In this document: positions 28,748 through 40,520 of the stretch, piece by piece
Numbering within the stretch: position 1 is the stretch's first letter
How the letters are laid out: every line of letters starts with the position of its first letter
NCBI GenBank assembly: GCA_003665825.1
Contig: QPFY01000020.1
Span: 248,001 to 312,000 of the forward strand
DNA length: 64,000 nucleotides
Direction of reading: 5' to 3'
Source of the DNA: Microbotryum silenes-acaulis
Lineage: Eukaryota > Basidiomycota > Microbotryomycetes > Microbotryales > Microbotryaceae
Made by a program: the position numbers and the translations under genes
Notes under the pieces: model-generated
What the model saw: the letters and a program-made list of their open reading frames with translations, nothing else
The model's database searches: none
Told to the model about the DNA's origin: nothing

Positions 28748-29366
28748 GCCGAGACCGGAGCGAGCGCGCGCCTCGTTCCGGCTTGATGGGGAAAGTCCGA
28801 TCCGGCCGGTCTTGGCGGCTGGGGCCGCTCAATGGTAAGCAGTTTCCACAAAGCACTCTATTAAAACACAGCATAGTCTACACCATGATGTGCACAGCTC
28901 AACGCATCAAGGCTCGAATTACGAAAATTATCTTTTCCGACGCGGACCCAAAAGACGATACTGGCCCAGTCGCCACCGTGGCGGGGCCGGGGTAGCCTGA
29001 AGAATTGAAGAACCTAAAGTTTTTCACCGCCACGAGCATTCTGTGTGAGCACAACTTTCCTACACCTTGCAATTTTTTATAGGCATTGGGATTTGCACCA
29101 AGCAACAAAAGGACGGGAGGAGCGCACCAAGGTTGATCGACTCGGTCTGTGCGAAGGGGAGACCGGGGCCCCTGGGTCAGCACGTCGCGCTCAGGCCCAT
29201 TGCGCGAGAAAGGAGGCGAGCCGAGCGCGGGCGCGACCGTTGTGACTCAGCGCGTCGCAGCATCGGTTTGATCGTGTCGTGCCCGTTACATAGATTTTGG
29301 TGCAGCGGGCCCGGAGTCAGCTCAGTCATCTTACTTGACCTCGTAGATCCCACCGCTACCAGGGTG
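28748..29366. other. Displaced promoter part of gene B and upstream region of the next gene
   Basis: The first 80 bases continue the promoter homology to gene A that the short-LTR element interrupted. The remainder has no exon or RNA gene that I can support and should contain the promoter of the large gene starting at 29367. Confidence 0.45.
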
Positions 29367-32300
29367 ATGGGTGAAGTTCGCTCACTGCACGTCGGACTGG
29401 CAGAGGATTCATCGCAGGCGGCGTCGTTCACGTTCAACGACCGACGCTCGCGCCGTGACGACGACGACACAGACGACGGCCACAGCCACGGCCACGACAC
29501 GGACGATTCGCAGGGATCCAACGGGCCAGCCTTTGCTGCGACGACCGTGCACCACACTTCATCCCGCAGCCATCCGACCCATCGTTTCGCAGCATCACTC
29601 CATACACCCTTTCAAGGCTCTTCAACCGGTCTTCCCTCACCCCCAGACACGGCGCAGAGGCCCTTGTCCTCGAATGGGGTCTATCCGACCGCCGCGAGAG
29701 CAAGACCCCTTTCCAATGGTCAACTTGGAACAGCCTCGACGACACCCGCTCGACTGACACCCTTACGTCGGGTCAACTTGGTCGGGTCGAGATCGTCCAT
29801 CAATCGGATCGGAGCGACGAGCTCCCCCCTGTCGGCGGGTGTCCACTTCAAGAACGGTGCTTTCGGTGGCAGCCACGCCGGCACTCACCAATCTCCGTTC
29901 CCGGCGCCGACAAGCAAGAAGTGGTTGGTAATGGTCAAGGGTCCACCCATCTTGCCTCACTCACCACCACCTAATGATGTAAGCTTGTACGGACATGAAT
30001 GAAGAGGATAGGGGCTCATTCGGCTTTGTTTGCACAACACAGGCAAGTGGGTTCGCCAGAGCGTACGGTGCTTCGGGACGATACGATGGTGGTGTATTGA
30101 TGCCACTGCAGAACAGTGTGAGTGCTTTCCAAGTACTTCGATGCGATTTTTTTTTCTCTCACATCCTGGTCCACGTACATAGCTCTCGGCTCAAGTCGCT
30201 TTGATCGCGCGAGAATTCTCCTTGCCCTCCATCGGCGGAGTCGCTCTCTATCTCTGTCTCAACAATTCGACCAACTTCACCACCTCCATTCCTATGGCCA
30301 GACGAATATCTCGTGCTACTTCTGCCTCGCTCAGCACAGCGCCGGACGATGTATCGAGTCGCCCAGCTTCAATGCTGTCGACGAACGAGTATCACGAGCC
30401 TGAGATGTTCAAGCCCAGGATATTGGAAGAGACGTGGGGGACCTTGTGGGCCGCATTTTTGGATCCGCTTGGCGTTGTCGGAGAAAGTGTGCAAGGGCCG
30501 TTTGGTCCTTCTCTCGGTGAGTTCCGCACAATGGGCTGAAACGTGCGAAGTTCGTCAACCACTGACTTGGTGCTCGCTTCTCAACAGCGATCGCTGGTAT
30601 CCTCGAATTCGACATTGACCCTCGTCGAGCGCACTGGTTAGCAAATTGCTATTCATCGTCCGATCCGAACGAATACCACCACTCGACACCAGCTGTGCAA
30701 CCTTCATCCCACATTTCGACACCCACACTCTCGGCTCCTCAACTTCGACATGTCCCTCGCGGATCTGAGGTGGCGCACAGAGCTTTGCAAGGGAACCGAG
30801 GTGGAAGTCAAGTCGGACGCAGAGGGCGCTCAATATCTTACGTGTGGCATCAACCTGAGGAGCATGAACAGCGATCAACGACCCCAGCTCGCTCAACGGA
30901 TGAAGAAGTCCCGCATGAGCTCGTTCGCTCCACCCTGGGTGGGCACTTTGGTGATCGCGACGACTCAAACTTTGATCCCCGATTGGACAAGAGTCTCGAA
31001 GGCTCGGAACGCGGTAGCTTTGGAGGTATGATGCTCCGCGACATGAACGACGTAGGTTTTGAGGATGAAGACCAAGATTCGGAAGAGCCCGACTCGGATG
31101 TACCATCTGACGTCACTTCCCATGACGATTCGACGACGGATCTCGAGGTGCTTCATGATCTTCGGACCGTCGAGGTTGGATCCGAATCGGCGGCGTTCGA
31201 GTCGTTCGATCATTTCTTGACTTCGACTCCTGGACCATCGAGTTCTGCAAATCGCCAGCTGAGCACGCAAGATCGAGATGGGACGGGGTCGCCGAGTCGT
31301 GAAACACACGCTATGAGTTGCTGTCTCGAACCACTCGCCGAACGTTCGTCTCTGGACGAACACGACTCGAAGGCTCTCGTGGAGTATGGACAAGCCATGA
31401 CCTCGATTGAGGCAGTATCCGATCTTCATGAAGTCGCCTTGCTTGATCTATCTCAAAAAAATATCTCCCCTCCACACCAGGTCTCGATGAGCGATGGCGA
31501 GCAGGCCAGCTCTGGCAACAAGTCGATCGAAGACTTTGAACGCGAGGACGTCAAATGCTCTGCGGAGAACGTGGGACACCAATCTTTGTCACGGGGCGAG
31601 AGTCTTGATTTGCTGCATGGCGACGCGCCAAGCGAATCCGCAGCAGTCGTCGATGATCCTAGAACGGCGGCCCACCAAACACCCCCTTCTACGGCACTGG
31701 AGCCCACCAACAAGCTTACTTCCGCGGCCAAGGTCACTTACCCATACTTCCAGCTCTACCCTCCTCACCCACCGTACTTCGTATCTGCGACCAAGACACC
31801 CTCCACCCCTAGTCCCACCGGTTCCTTTTCGAAGTTGATGTCTTCGCCGAAGCGACGAGGTGCGCCTCCTTCGCCCCTTCAATTCAAGCAGCATCGAACC
31901 GACGGTTCGGTCACCAAGACAAAAGAAGTACCCGAGGAAGAAGACCAAGAGGTGCACGTGAGAGATGATCCCCAGATGGTCACCGAGGGAGGACAACCGT
32001 GGGACGAAACGACACCTCAAGACGCTATCTTCGCCGAGTACGCCCAGGCTTCGCCAAGTGGATACGACGAGTCCACCAGCTTCCCAGAAGCCTCGAACTT
32101 GCCTCAAGAAATCGATCTGTACCAAGTCGATCAAGCGAAGCTCAAAGAGGTTTCGAATGAAGAGTCCGGATTGCTGCCGAGCGCTTCACCACATTCGACG
32201 TCGTCTTCTTCGGGTTCGAGTGTGTCAACGACCTTCGAGAGGGCGCTCAAGACGAGTGGCCATCGGAACGTATTGAGTTTGGGAGAAAGCGATGTGAGTC

Positions 32301-32962
32301 GAAATACCGTTCAAAACCTCTCTGCTACCTGTAACTGACTTGCCAACGATGCCAATCAGACCGGCTCCGACATCATGCCGCTCTCAGCCCTCTTTCGCCC
32401 CCCTCCTTCGGGTCACTTCGACTCAGCATTCGACTTCCAACCAAGTCCCATTGCTACCACCAACTCTTCAATTGAAAGTTCCACCTCTCCCAATCGTCGT
32501 CCCCCTTCCCCAACCTTGAACGCCACCGAACTCAATTCGACGTCGTCCAATATCTCCGCTTTCGTCCGAGCGATGGGCCATCCGGATGATGGACTTCCTT
32601 TCGATTTACCTGCTCAGGGGACGGACAATTCGTTGGAAAATCCTCTAGAGGTCGGTGATGACTCGATGGATTCCATAGGTTCTATGGGGACCGACAAACT
32701 CGCCGTGATGCAAACGAGCTTCGATCTTAACCAAGGTATCCCTGCTGAGGGTTTGTTGGTCGGGATCGGCGGGCGAGATGATGATGATGATGATGACGAT
32801 GACGAAGATGAGGATTCGGACGATGATGGAATCGAGTTGGGCGAAGATCAAAGTTGTCAGATCTTTGATCATCTCCCCTCGTCACCTTTGCCAGCAGGGC
32901 TTGAGGCGGAGATGCCGAACTCGAGTCCGCAGCACTTGCCGACGGCCGCGGTAGAAGCGTAG
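29367..32962 (+). CDS. Large conserved-looking protein of unknown function
   Basis: Exons 29367-29978, 30043-30117, 30183-30516, 30588-32293 and 32360-32962 join in phase and give 1109 aa. I do not recognise the family. The ordered part seems to be residues about 185-380: KKWLVMVKGPPILPHSPPP, GASGRYDGGVLMPLQ, SAQVALIAREFSLPSIGGVALYL, ILEETWGTLWAAFLDPL and AIAGILEFDIDPRRAHWL. The N-terminal 180 residues and the C-terminal 700 are Ser/Pro/Asp-rich and low in hydrophobics, so probably disordered. A near-pure Asp/Glu tract lies near the end (about 32776-32830). No signal peptide or membrane helix is seen. Confidence 0.8.
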
Positions 32963-33222
32963 TAATGAAATATGGACTCTTTACATTTTTCGAACTATCA
33001 GTATAACGCAATGCAAACACGTTTGGTACTCGAATCTGTCTGAACGAGGCTCTTGATCGTAATTCGTTAGAGATGGTTGAATGTCCATCTTTTTGAGAAG
33101 ACGGAGGAATCTGGACTACAGGAGCGACAGAAAATAGGAACCTCGGAAACACAGACCACAAAGTCGTACGAGTGGTACGATCTATACCTTCCCCATCAGC
33201 ACACCACCGCCACCTCCTCCCC

Positions 33223-36081
33223 TCAGAACTCGGATCCCTCAACCCTGAATGCCTGCGCCCACTGGAAATAAGGCTGCATGACCCCCTTCAGAACCGCCTG
33301 CGGCACATTCATCGACACCAACGAATAACTGATCTTGGCCAACCCATCCCTCCTGATCAACTTGAACAACTGATGCGCCACATTCGTCGGGTAAGCGCAC
33401 TCCATGTACCAACGATGTTGATACGCGCTCAAACGAATAGCCGCGTTCAGCGCACGTTGAACGTCCCCTTCGTCAGCGTACATCTCCAGCAAGCGTTGCC
33501 AAGCTTTGGCGGAGAATTTGGCGTCGAGCGCGCGTTGGAATGCGTCTTTGGCTTCTTCGGGGTGGTGCAGACGCGCGGCGAGTTCACCGAGGATCTCCCA
33601 TTCGGTTCCTGTTTTGCGGTACGAGAGGTGTTGCGCTTTGAAGTGTGCGACTTCGGCTCGCCAAATCGTGTACACCCGCAAATCCTGTGACGAGTCGGCA
33701 GAGTCAGCACGGGAGCCAACATTTTTGACCCTCTTCATTCGTGCCTCAACTCACCTCGTACAAGACCATGAATAGATTATCCAACCACCTCTCACACAAC
33801 CTTTTGTTACTGAACGACCCCGGTCCGGCCTTCGCCTCCTCCTCCTTCGCCGCATCATCCGGTGGTGCCTGCGCCGTTCTCGGTTTCTGCACATTCCCAT
33901 TCCGATCGACCGGTTGACCGCCTTGTGTGCCATCATTGACACCTCTCGTCGAAGCGTCCTCGTCCGCACCTTCTTCCTCATCCTCAACATCGTCTTCCTC
34001 CTCCTCTTCCAAAGCCAGAGGCCCAAACCCTTCCTTATCCTCTTCCTCAACCACCTCGACCCCCTTCCCAACCCCATTTCCATTCAACCCCGTCGCGGGT
34101 GTCCCGACCGGATCCGTCGCTTTCTGCATCCTATATTCCTCCTCCATCACAAAGACCTGACTCCGACACTTGAGCAATTCGTCCCAACCGATCTGAGCGA
34201 CCAATTTCGCCAACAACGCATACGCCTTGGCGAACGTGCCTCGTAGTGAAGGCGCAGGTAATCGAAGCAGAGCGACGTCGGCGTCGTTGTTGTGCGAAGC
34301 GGTGGCTTCGTCGTCGAGGATACCGGAGGCGGAAATGAATTCTTTCATAGGGAGGTGAGAGCGAGCGGGTGTGGGCATACGGTGTAGATCGCGTTCGTTG
34401 TAGGTGAACATGGGACACGAGTTGAGCGTCAACAGGGCCTGCCGGAAGAAGTTCAAACTCGCTCAGCTTGACGGCCCTCGCTATTTGCAACTGAGCGCTT
34501 CTAGCGAACACTCACATCGGTAAACCTCCCCAATTCGATATTGACCTCGGTCAACTTGGCCCACGTAACGAATTCCGACGGTGCGCAATTGACCGCCTCC
34601 TTGGCCAACTTGAGCGCCCACTCGCCTTTCCCCTTGGAACGCAAAAAGTCACACTGAACATGCAGCAACGCGTACGACTGGGGTTGTTTCTCCAAAGCGG
34701 CCTGTAGAACTTTGATTGCTTTGACTTCCTCGTCTGGGATGAGGAGAAGCCAGCATGAGCGTCGAACGCTCACGGCTGAACTTGGGGTACCACTTACCCA
34801 TCCCAATATAACTCTGCGCCAACAAACAAGCGACTTCACCCTCCTTGACGACCAGCTTTTCGAACAGGTTCACGGCCGGCCCGAATCGGAACGCGTCGCC
34901 AAAGTACTTCATCAAACCCGCGGTGAGGTGGTTCGAGACGACGGTCGCGACCTGGATTTCGGGTTCCGAACCAAGTTGCCAACCTGATGGGGTGGCTTGG
35001 ATAACGTCAGTGAATGGCTCGTCATCGCTTCTGCAGGGCCCGAGACTGTCTGACCTTTGAAGAATGCGGCCTCTGCAGCTGCGACGAACCGTAACTCGGC
35101 CTCGATGGAGGTGATGGGGTCCATTTTCCGAAAGCCGGCCAAGCGCTGTGAGGAACGTTGTAGACCGTCAGTGCCTCCAACACCTAATTGTTGTGAATAT
35201 GATGATACTGACGTAGTTGGCATCGTCGGCATACAGGATGGCACGCAGCAAAGCCGAAAGGTAGACCTCTTGCCAAATTGCCGGTGTCGCCTCGTGCCTG
35301 TCAGCCCCAAGTCACTGGAAATCAGTCGCTTACTCTGCTCATCCCGTCGTGCGAGCCAACCTACTTGTCGCCCCTCAAATCAATGACATACGCCTCGACC
35401 CCACCTGGGATCTTGACCTCGACCCTGACGTCGACCCTCGAAAAGGCGTTGAAGGAACAGAACGCGCCTCCGCGGATCTTGTAAGCTCCCTTGGTGGCGG
35501 TCGAGCCGAAGAACCAGGACGCGGATTCCTCGACGGTGTACTGGAGCGAGTTGAGGTAGGCCGCGAGGGAGGCGGAGGAGGATGCTGCGTGGAGGCGCGG
35601 GGAGACCTGGGTCAGCTTTCTGTGCTGTGGGGCTGGAGCGCTTCCTCCACGGGAAGGACCGCTCACCATCTACGCCCGAGACATAATGGTATGATCCAAT
35701 CTGTCGAGCGGTGTGCGAGCAAAGTATAAGCCAGTGGTCAGTTATGTTTCTGGTGCGTGACGTAGGCGGACGGGACACCACGGCCGTCGTCAGGACCGTC
35801 GTCAGGATCGCGCGTCGACCCCTTCCCAAACTCACATCCTTGGACCCAGCCTTGCCCGTCGTCTTGATCACATGACACAGATCGGGTGGTCCGAGCTCCC
35901 TGAACGAGGCTGCAGCTCAACAGAAAGCGCCGAGTTCAGTTTCAAGTCGGGCGGGACTCGGTGACGGAGAGCTCAGCACCGCGACTCGAATCGCACGCCA
36001 CGTACCTAGTGTTTCAGTACGCGAGATGAGCGACTCGCCGAGCTCGACCTCGTAGAATTCGGGCACGTCCTTGAGGTCCAT
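33223..36081 (-). CDS. ChAPs family protein (Bch1/Bud7/Chs6-like exomer cargo adaptor)
   Basis: TPR-type adaptor that with Chs5 and Arf1 sorts cargo such as chitin synthase from the trans-Golgi to the surface in yeast. Ten exons: 36081-36006, 35909-35836, 35700-35667, 35584-35365, 35297-35213, 35145-35055, 34995-34798, 34733-34516, 34438-33755, 33684-33223; 713 aa. Family signatures are FRELGPPDLCHV, GSYHYVSGVDASSSASLAAY, GGAFCSFNAFSRVDVRVEV, ATPAIWQEVYLSALLRAILY and the TPR-like helices after it. The long exon 9 adds a very acidic linker (about 33880-34080) that is not in the family core. Gene order is head-to-head with the complex I gene, 266 bp apart. Confidence 0.9.
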
Positions 36082-36347
36082 CGCGGGCGTCGTGGGTTGT
36101 GCAGATGCGTGCAAAGAGGTGAGAAAGAGAGCGCCACGCGACTCGAGGAAGCTCAGCTGGGTCCGGCGCGCGGGGAGCACGGCCTGATCAATTGCCGCTA
36201 CTATTAATTACTGTTAATTAGCTTCAGGGCTTGGGCCATTAGTCTTTCCAACCAGGCGCGCCAATCCGCGTCAACGCTCAGCTGCGTCTCAGACTCTCCG
36301 CTCTCCTCCAACACCACCACCATCACCCCCACTTACACACCTCCAGT
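36082..36347. promoter_or_regulatory. Shared divergent promoter of ChAPs and complex I 21 kDa genes
   Basis: 266 bp separate the two start codons. An AT-rich core TTAATTACTGTTAATTAG at about 36203-36220 contains the TTAATTAG motif also seen near 15161 and 38957. Confidence 0.6.
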
Positions 36348-37337
36348 ATGCGTGCTTCCTCTTCCCTCCGACTGAGCCTCAACACGATCGTGCGACAACG
36401 CATGTCCGCGGACCCGTGGGCGACGCACTCGTCCGACACGAGCCCGTTCTGGAAGAAGGTGCGCGAAGCCTTGGTCGTCAACCCCGACATCTCGAGTGGG
36501 AACCCTCTGGTAAGTATAACCCTAACCCGATGCGATGATCGAGCGCAAGCTTACTGAAAGCGGTGTGGTGTTGGGATGGGGCGGCGGTCTCTTTTTAGGT
36601 GCGAGCGCATCGGCAGCCCGAGCCGGCTTCAAGGGAGGAAAAGTTCTCGGTCCCCGCTAGCAAGAGTTCGGATGGTAAGTCGATCATACCCTGTTGGGAG
36701 GATGAAGGAAACGGCGGCATAGCACGACCGAACCGTTCGCCGTCGGCGCTCGGACCGAGCTCCGCCACACCCGCTTCTACACCTCCAGAATGCCCTGCTT
36801 TGGTGGCTAACTCTTCCTCTCTGCAGTCGCACAAAACCCCTACTGGAAGCGAGACAACCGCCGGTGAGTTGTTTTTGGCGTCAGCTGCTCGCCGTCGACC
36901 CGAGCCGTGCCCGAAGCTGACCCCTTTCACCTCGTGCAGCCAATACCCCATGACCGAAGTGCTTCAACAATCCGATCTCTCCGCGCTTCTCGTCACCCAA
37001 GGTGGCATCAACTCGTACGTCGATCGAGTCCCGTTGTCCAGTACCCATCCTCATCCCCATCCCCACCTCCGAGCTAACCCTACTCTACCTCTCCAGTATC
37101 CCCTCGATCGCCGCTCCTTCTTCCCCACCTTCGACCAAAGCTCTCGTCGACGGCTCTGCCAAAATACCCAGCCTGTCGAGTCTATTCGTTTCTGCCTCGC
37201 CCGCTTCTTCGACCGAGGTATGGAAGCCTCCCATCGCGCCTGGGTTGAAGCTCAAGTGGGCACCGTCGAAGGAGGTCGTGCCTTCGAATCCGGACGTCGA
37301 GTTCCCCATGGTCAACTACTCGAGTTACACCGCTTGA
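36348..37337 (+). CDS. NADH:ubiquinone oxidoreductase (complex I) 21 kDa subunit
   Basis: Accessory subunit of mitochondrial complex I found in fungi. Exons 36348-36509, 36599-36674, 36827-36863, 36940-37014 and 37097-37337 give 196 aa, about 21 kDa. The N-terminal part has NPDISSGNPL followed by NPYWKRDNRRQYP, typical of this family, and the C-terminal part has KPPIAPGLKLKWAPSKE and the end EFPMVNYSSYTA. The Arg/Ser-rich first 20 residues fit a mitochondrial targeting peptide. Confidence 0.87.
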
Positions 37338-40300
37338 TACCAGAGCGCATCATCAACTCGTGCGATTTAATTTAGAGTGGAGTGGTGGATGAGGTGTTCA
37401 AGTATGGAGGGATGGGTCTCTCTCGTTCGTTAGATGTGGTTTGGTGGATCCAAGTGTAGTGGTATGTCTCGTCTCTTCTTTACAACTATGAAAGAGATCA
37501 AATCTTCTACACAGGGGGTGCGGGCAGATTGCACAAGCTCGCAAGGTGTGTCTGACGGGGACCTTCGATTAGCGGATCTGCTAATGAGCAATTGCTTAAA
37601 CGATCGCGCCGCCAATCAGTGGAGCCGAAGCCCCTCAGCTGCCCATGCCTCGTTGTACAGAAACTCCGCCCTTAGCTCAACAAGAAAGATGCAGGATCCC
37701 GACCCCCCACCCCCCTCCAGAGCTGATCCCGAAAACCTTAAAGCCAAATCTACCTTGATCGTGGATCGATCAAGTCGCTCGGAGTCGGCGATAGGACAAA
37801 CTAGGCAAGCGATGAGTGAGGTCGACCGAGGAAGTCTCCGCCAGATTGCGCATGGCCGAGTTTTGAGACCGATGGAACAAGGACAATAATGGCCGTTCAC
37901 TACAACTACCATTCGCCTTCTAGCCAAACTCTCGAAAATGACTTACTCTCGAATCCGATGTCGCAGGCGAGGGGGAAACCGACCAAGATACCGGCCAACA
38001 ATTTCGAATTGAAATCTCGAGCTGGACACTCACCGGGCCCCCTGGGCGATCTCCTAAAAAGGTCGTTCATCGCCACGAAAATCAAGCACCAGATACCCTT
38101 CTACGTTCATGTCTCGGGGGAGACGTCGAAGTCGGCAACACACCCTGACAGCGCTTAAAGGGGCCGGCACGGCATGATCAACGGCATGATGATGATGGCG
38201 CGCCGCGCCGTCCGTGCCGCGGAAGCCGACACGGGGTAAAAGGAGCACAACGCTCCACAACTCAATCCGGCCGAATTTTCCTCGAACCGCGCCGAGCTGC
38301 CCTGGGGGTCTCCTACTCGGGCGAGGGTGCCGTAAGATGCCGTGAAGCTATTTCATGGGACAGACCGTTGTCTAACAGGGCTGTGTAACTATGACTACGC
38401 AAAGGTTCGCCTTTCGTTTCTGCAGAAAGCGGTGCAAGTGCGAAAACCCCCCAAAAAAATATCAAGTTACTAGCCCGCGCAACCGCGCAACCGCAACCCA
38501 CAAATCTACATAAAAGAATGCACGACTACATAAGGTTCTCAGCCGCGCGCGCGCGCGCGCGCCGATTTTTTTTTCTCCCCCCCACGGTCCGGGAGGTGCG
38601 GGCGGAGCTCGCAACGACCTTCATTTACACAGCGGAGCGACCCCCGAGCCCTAGTACAAGAATAGAACAAGTTACTGGGGTGGGCAACTGCAACCCGCGA
38701 GTAGGAGGTACACACTACTTGTAGGCTCTGACATTGGCTCGAGGCGGCAAACCGCGCACCAGGGCGCTCGGCCGCGCTCATTTGATCGTTAGGGCCTTTG
38801 GACCTTAGAGGGTCTTTCCTAATTGGGCGATTGGCGATAATTGCGACCGCCCTGCTTTTGCTCGGCCATGCATCGTCGGCTCAAGCCACGCACTTGCCCG
38901 CCGATTGGGAGGCATGGGCCGTGTGGGTAAGCTAAGGTTGAGAGGTGGTCCACTCTAATTAATTAGCTTCGTTCCGCGTGGCCGGAAATCGCACGGCATT
39001 ACTTCCTCACTCACCTACTCTGAGGATTCACCAGTGGCCGTCGGCTATTCGGAACGTTTGCCCCCGCGCTCGAGTCGCTAAAAATTTGCCACGTTCGAGT
39101 TAAAGTACCATTTGGAGCGCGACGCCAGTCAAGCTGGGTCGACGCGAAGAACGCGGATAATTCGCTTCAACAGCTGATTGAGCTGGTCTACAGCCAGTGC
39201 TCATCAAGGTGAAGCAACCCCTGAGAGGACGCCGTCGTCGGCCGGGGATGTGCGGTGACGAGACGGGTCACGTGATTTGGCCAAACGGTCGCATCTCAAA
39301 TTTCAAAGTCGAGCCCTATGATCCCTGCTCCAGAGGGGCTCATAGTGCTCGCATCAAGCTCCTGCTGCTTCGAATCGAATCTTCTGGTGCAGATCAAATT
39401 TTTGACGACTTAGGCACACAAAGAGTTGACATTCAATGTTGCTGTGTTCAAGGCCTACGAACCGTGCCGCGCGTGGGCGATCCCATGCTCCCGGCGCGTC
39501 GAAAGCATCTGGGGCTCCGACCCTGGCTCCAGGTACCTGAGGCGTATGAGATCCAGAGGTGAGGTTGACATTAGAGCTACGGCTGAGCACTCCCTTGATG
39601 ACCCGTCATCTACACCAGCCTCTGTCCTTAACGACTATCTGCTACTACCTACCTACTTGCGTCAAGCACCGTCAACAAGACTCTCACGACCACTCATCGC
39701 CCCCCAGTGTGCATAGACATCCTGTCCACCCGGTCGGAGTCGTTAGCTCCGACGTCAAAGCTTGCTTAACCTTATTTTCCCGCTGCGCGGCGACTCGATC
39801 GCCGAGCACCCGAGCGGCAGTCAGGCGCGCCAGCAGCGCCTCTTTTCGACGCCGGACTCGACCCCAACTGCAGCTTACCTCCGACCGCCGACGTGTGCCT
39901 CTCTCTCGGACAAGCTCAACCCCAAGGTTTACCTCGACTGCATCCCATTGGTGTCGAGTCCTTGCACCGGTTCATTCGGTTGACTGCGTCGAGTACGCGA
40001 GGCTGCGTGCCATCATTGCGAGTGGAAGTCCGCGGGTTTTAAGGATACTCTCCACTCGAAGCGCCCGCACCTTCCTTCTTCAGCCTCCCTCTCGCTCGGC
40101 GCGCGCTCGCGCAAGCCCGTGTTCCGTGCCTACAAGCTCCGGCAACCCCACGCACCGGCGTACCGCCATCAAACGAGGTCTTTGAGGCTTTGTCGTGCGT
40201 CCCCTACATCCTTCGTCGTGAGTACTGTACCTCGGGTTGTGGCCGGGTGCTCGGCGCAGAGGACTGCTGGCTGACCTGACCGCGCTGACCCCTGACTCGT

Positions 40301-40520
40301 CTCCCACCTCGCCACGTCCAGATCCGTCGTCCAGGGCCGAGCCCCTGAAGATCACGCAGCGCGCAGCACCGAGCGATCGACCTCAGGGACGCGACTTAGT
40401 GCCTCGGAATCGATTACCGACGCCGTCGGGATCGTCGATCTTCTTTCTTGCATCCTCGTTGCTCGACACCACCAACACTTGTCTTTACAACATTCACATA
40501 ACCACCCCATCGCCAAGGTT
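37338..40520. other. 3.2-kb gene-poor region
   Basis: No exon chain with recognisable protein is supported. A (CG)n run of about 19 bases lies at 38544-38562, directly followed by T and C homopolymers. A TTAATTAG motif is at about 38957. The last kilobase probably holds the promoter and leader of the GEF gene; GT-AG pairs there could mark 5' UTR introns, for example at 40218. Confidence 0.5.
38544..38562. repeat. CG dinucleotide microsatellite
   Basis: Uninterrupted CG repeat followed by a run of nine T and a run of eight C (with one T between). Confidence 0.85.

Noticed and set aside
35584..35666. Alternative 34-nt or 76-nt introns in the ChAPs gene
   Set aside because: A 34-nt intron is too short, and the 82-nt choice restores the family sequence GVDASSSASLAAYLNSL.
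37434..37889. 151-codon open frame after the complex I gene
   Set aside because: Low-complexity, no conserved motif, probably 3' UTR and intergenic DNA.
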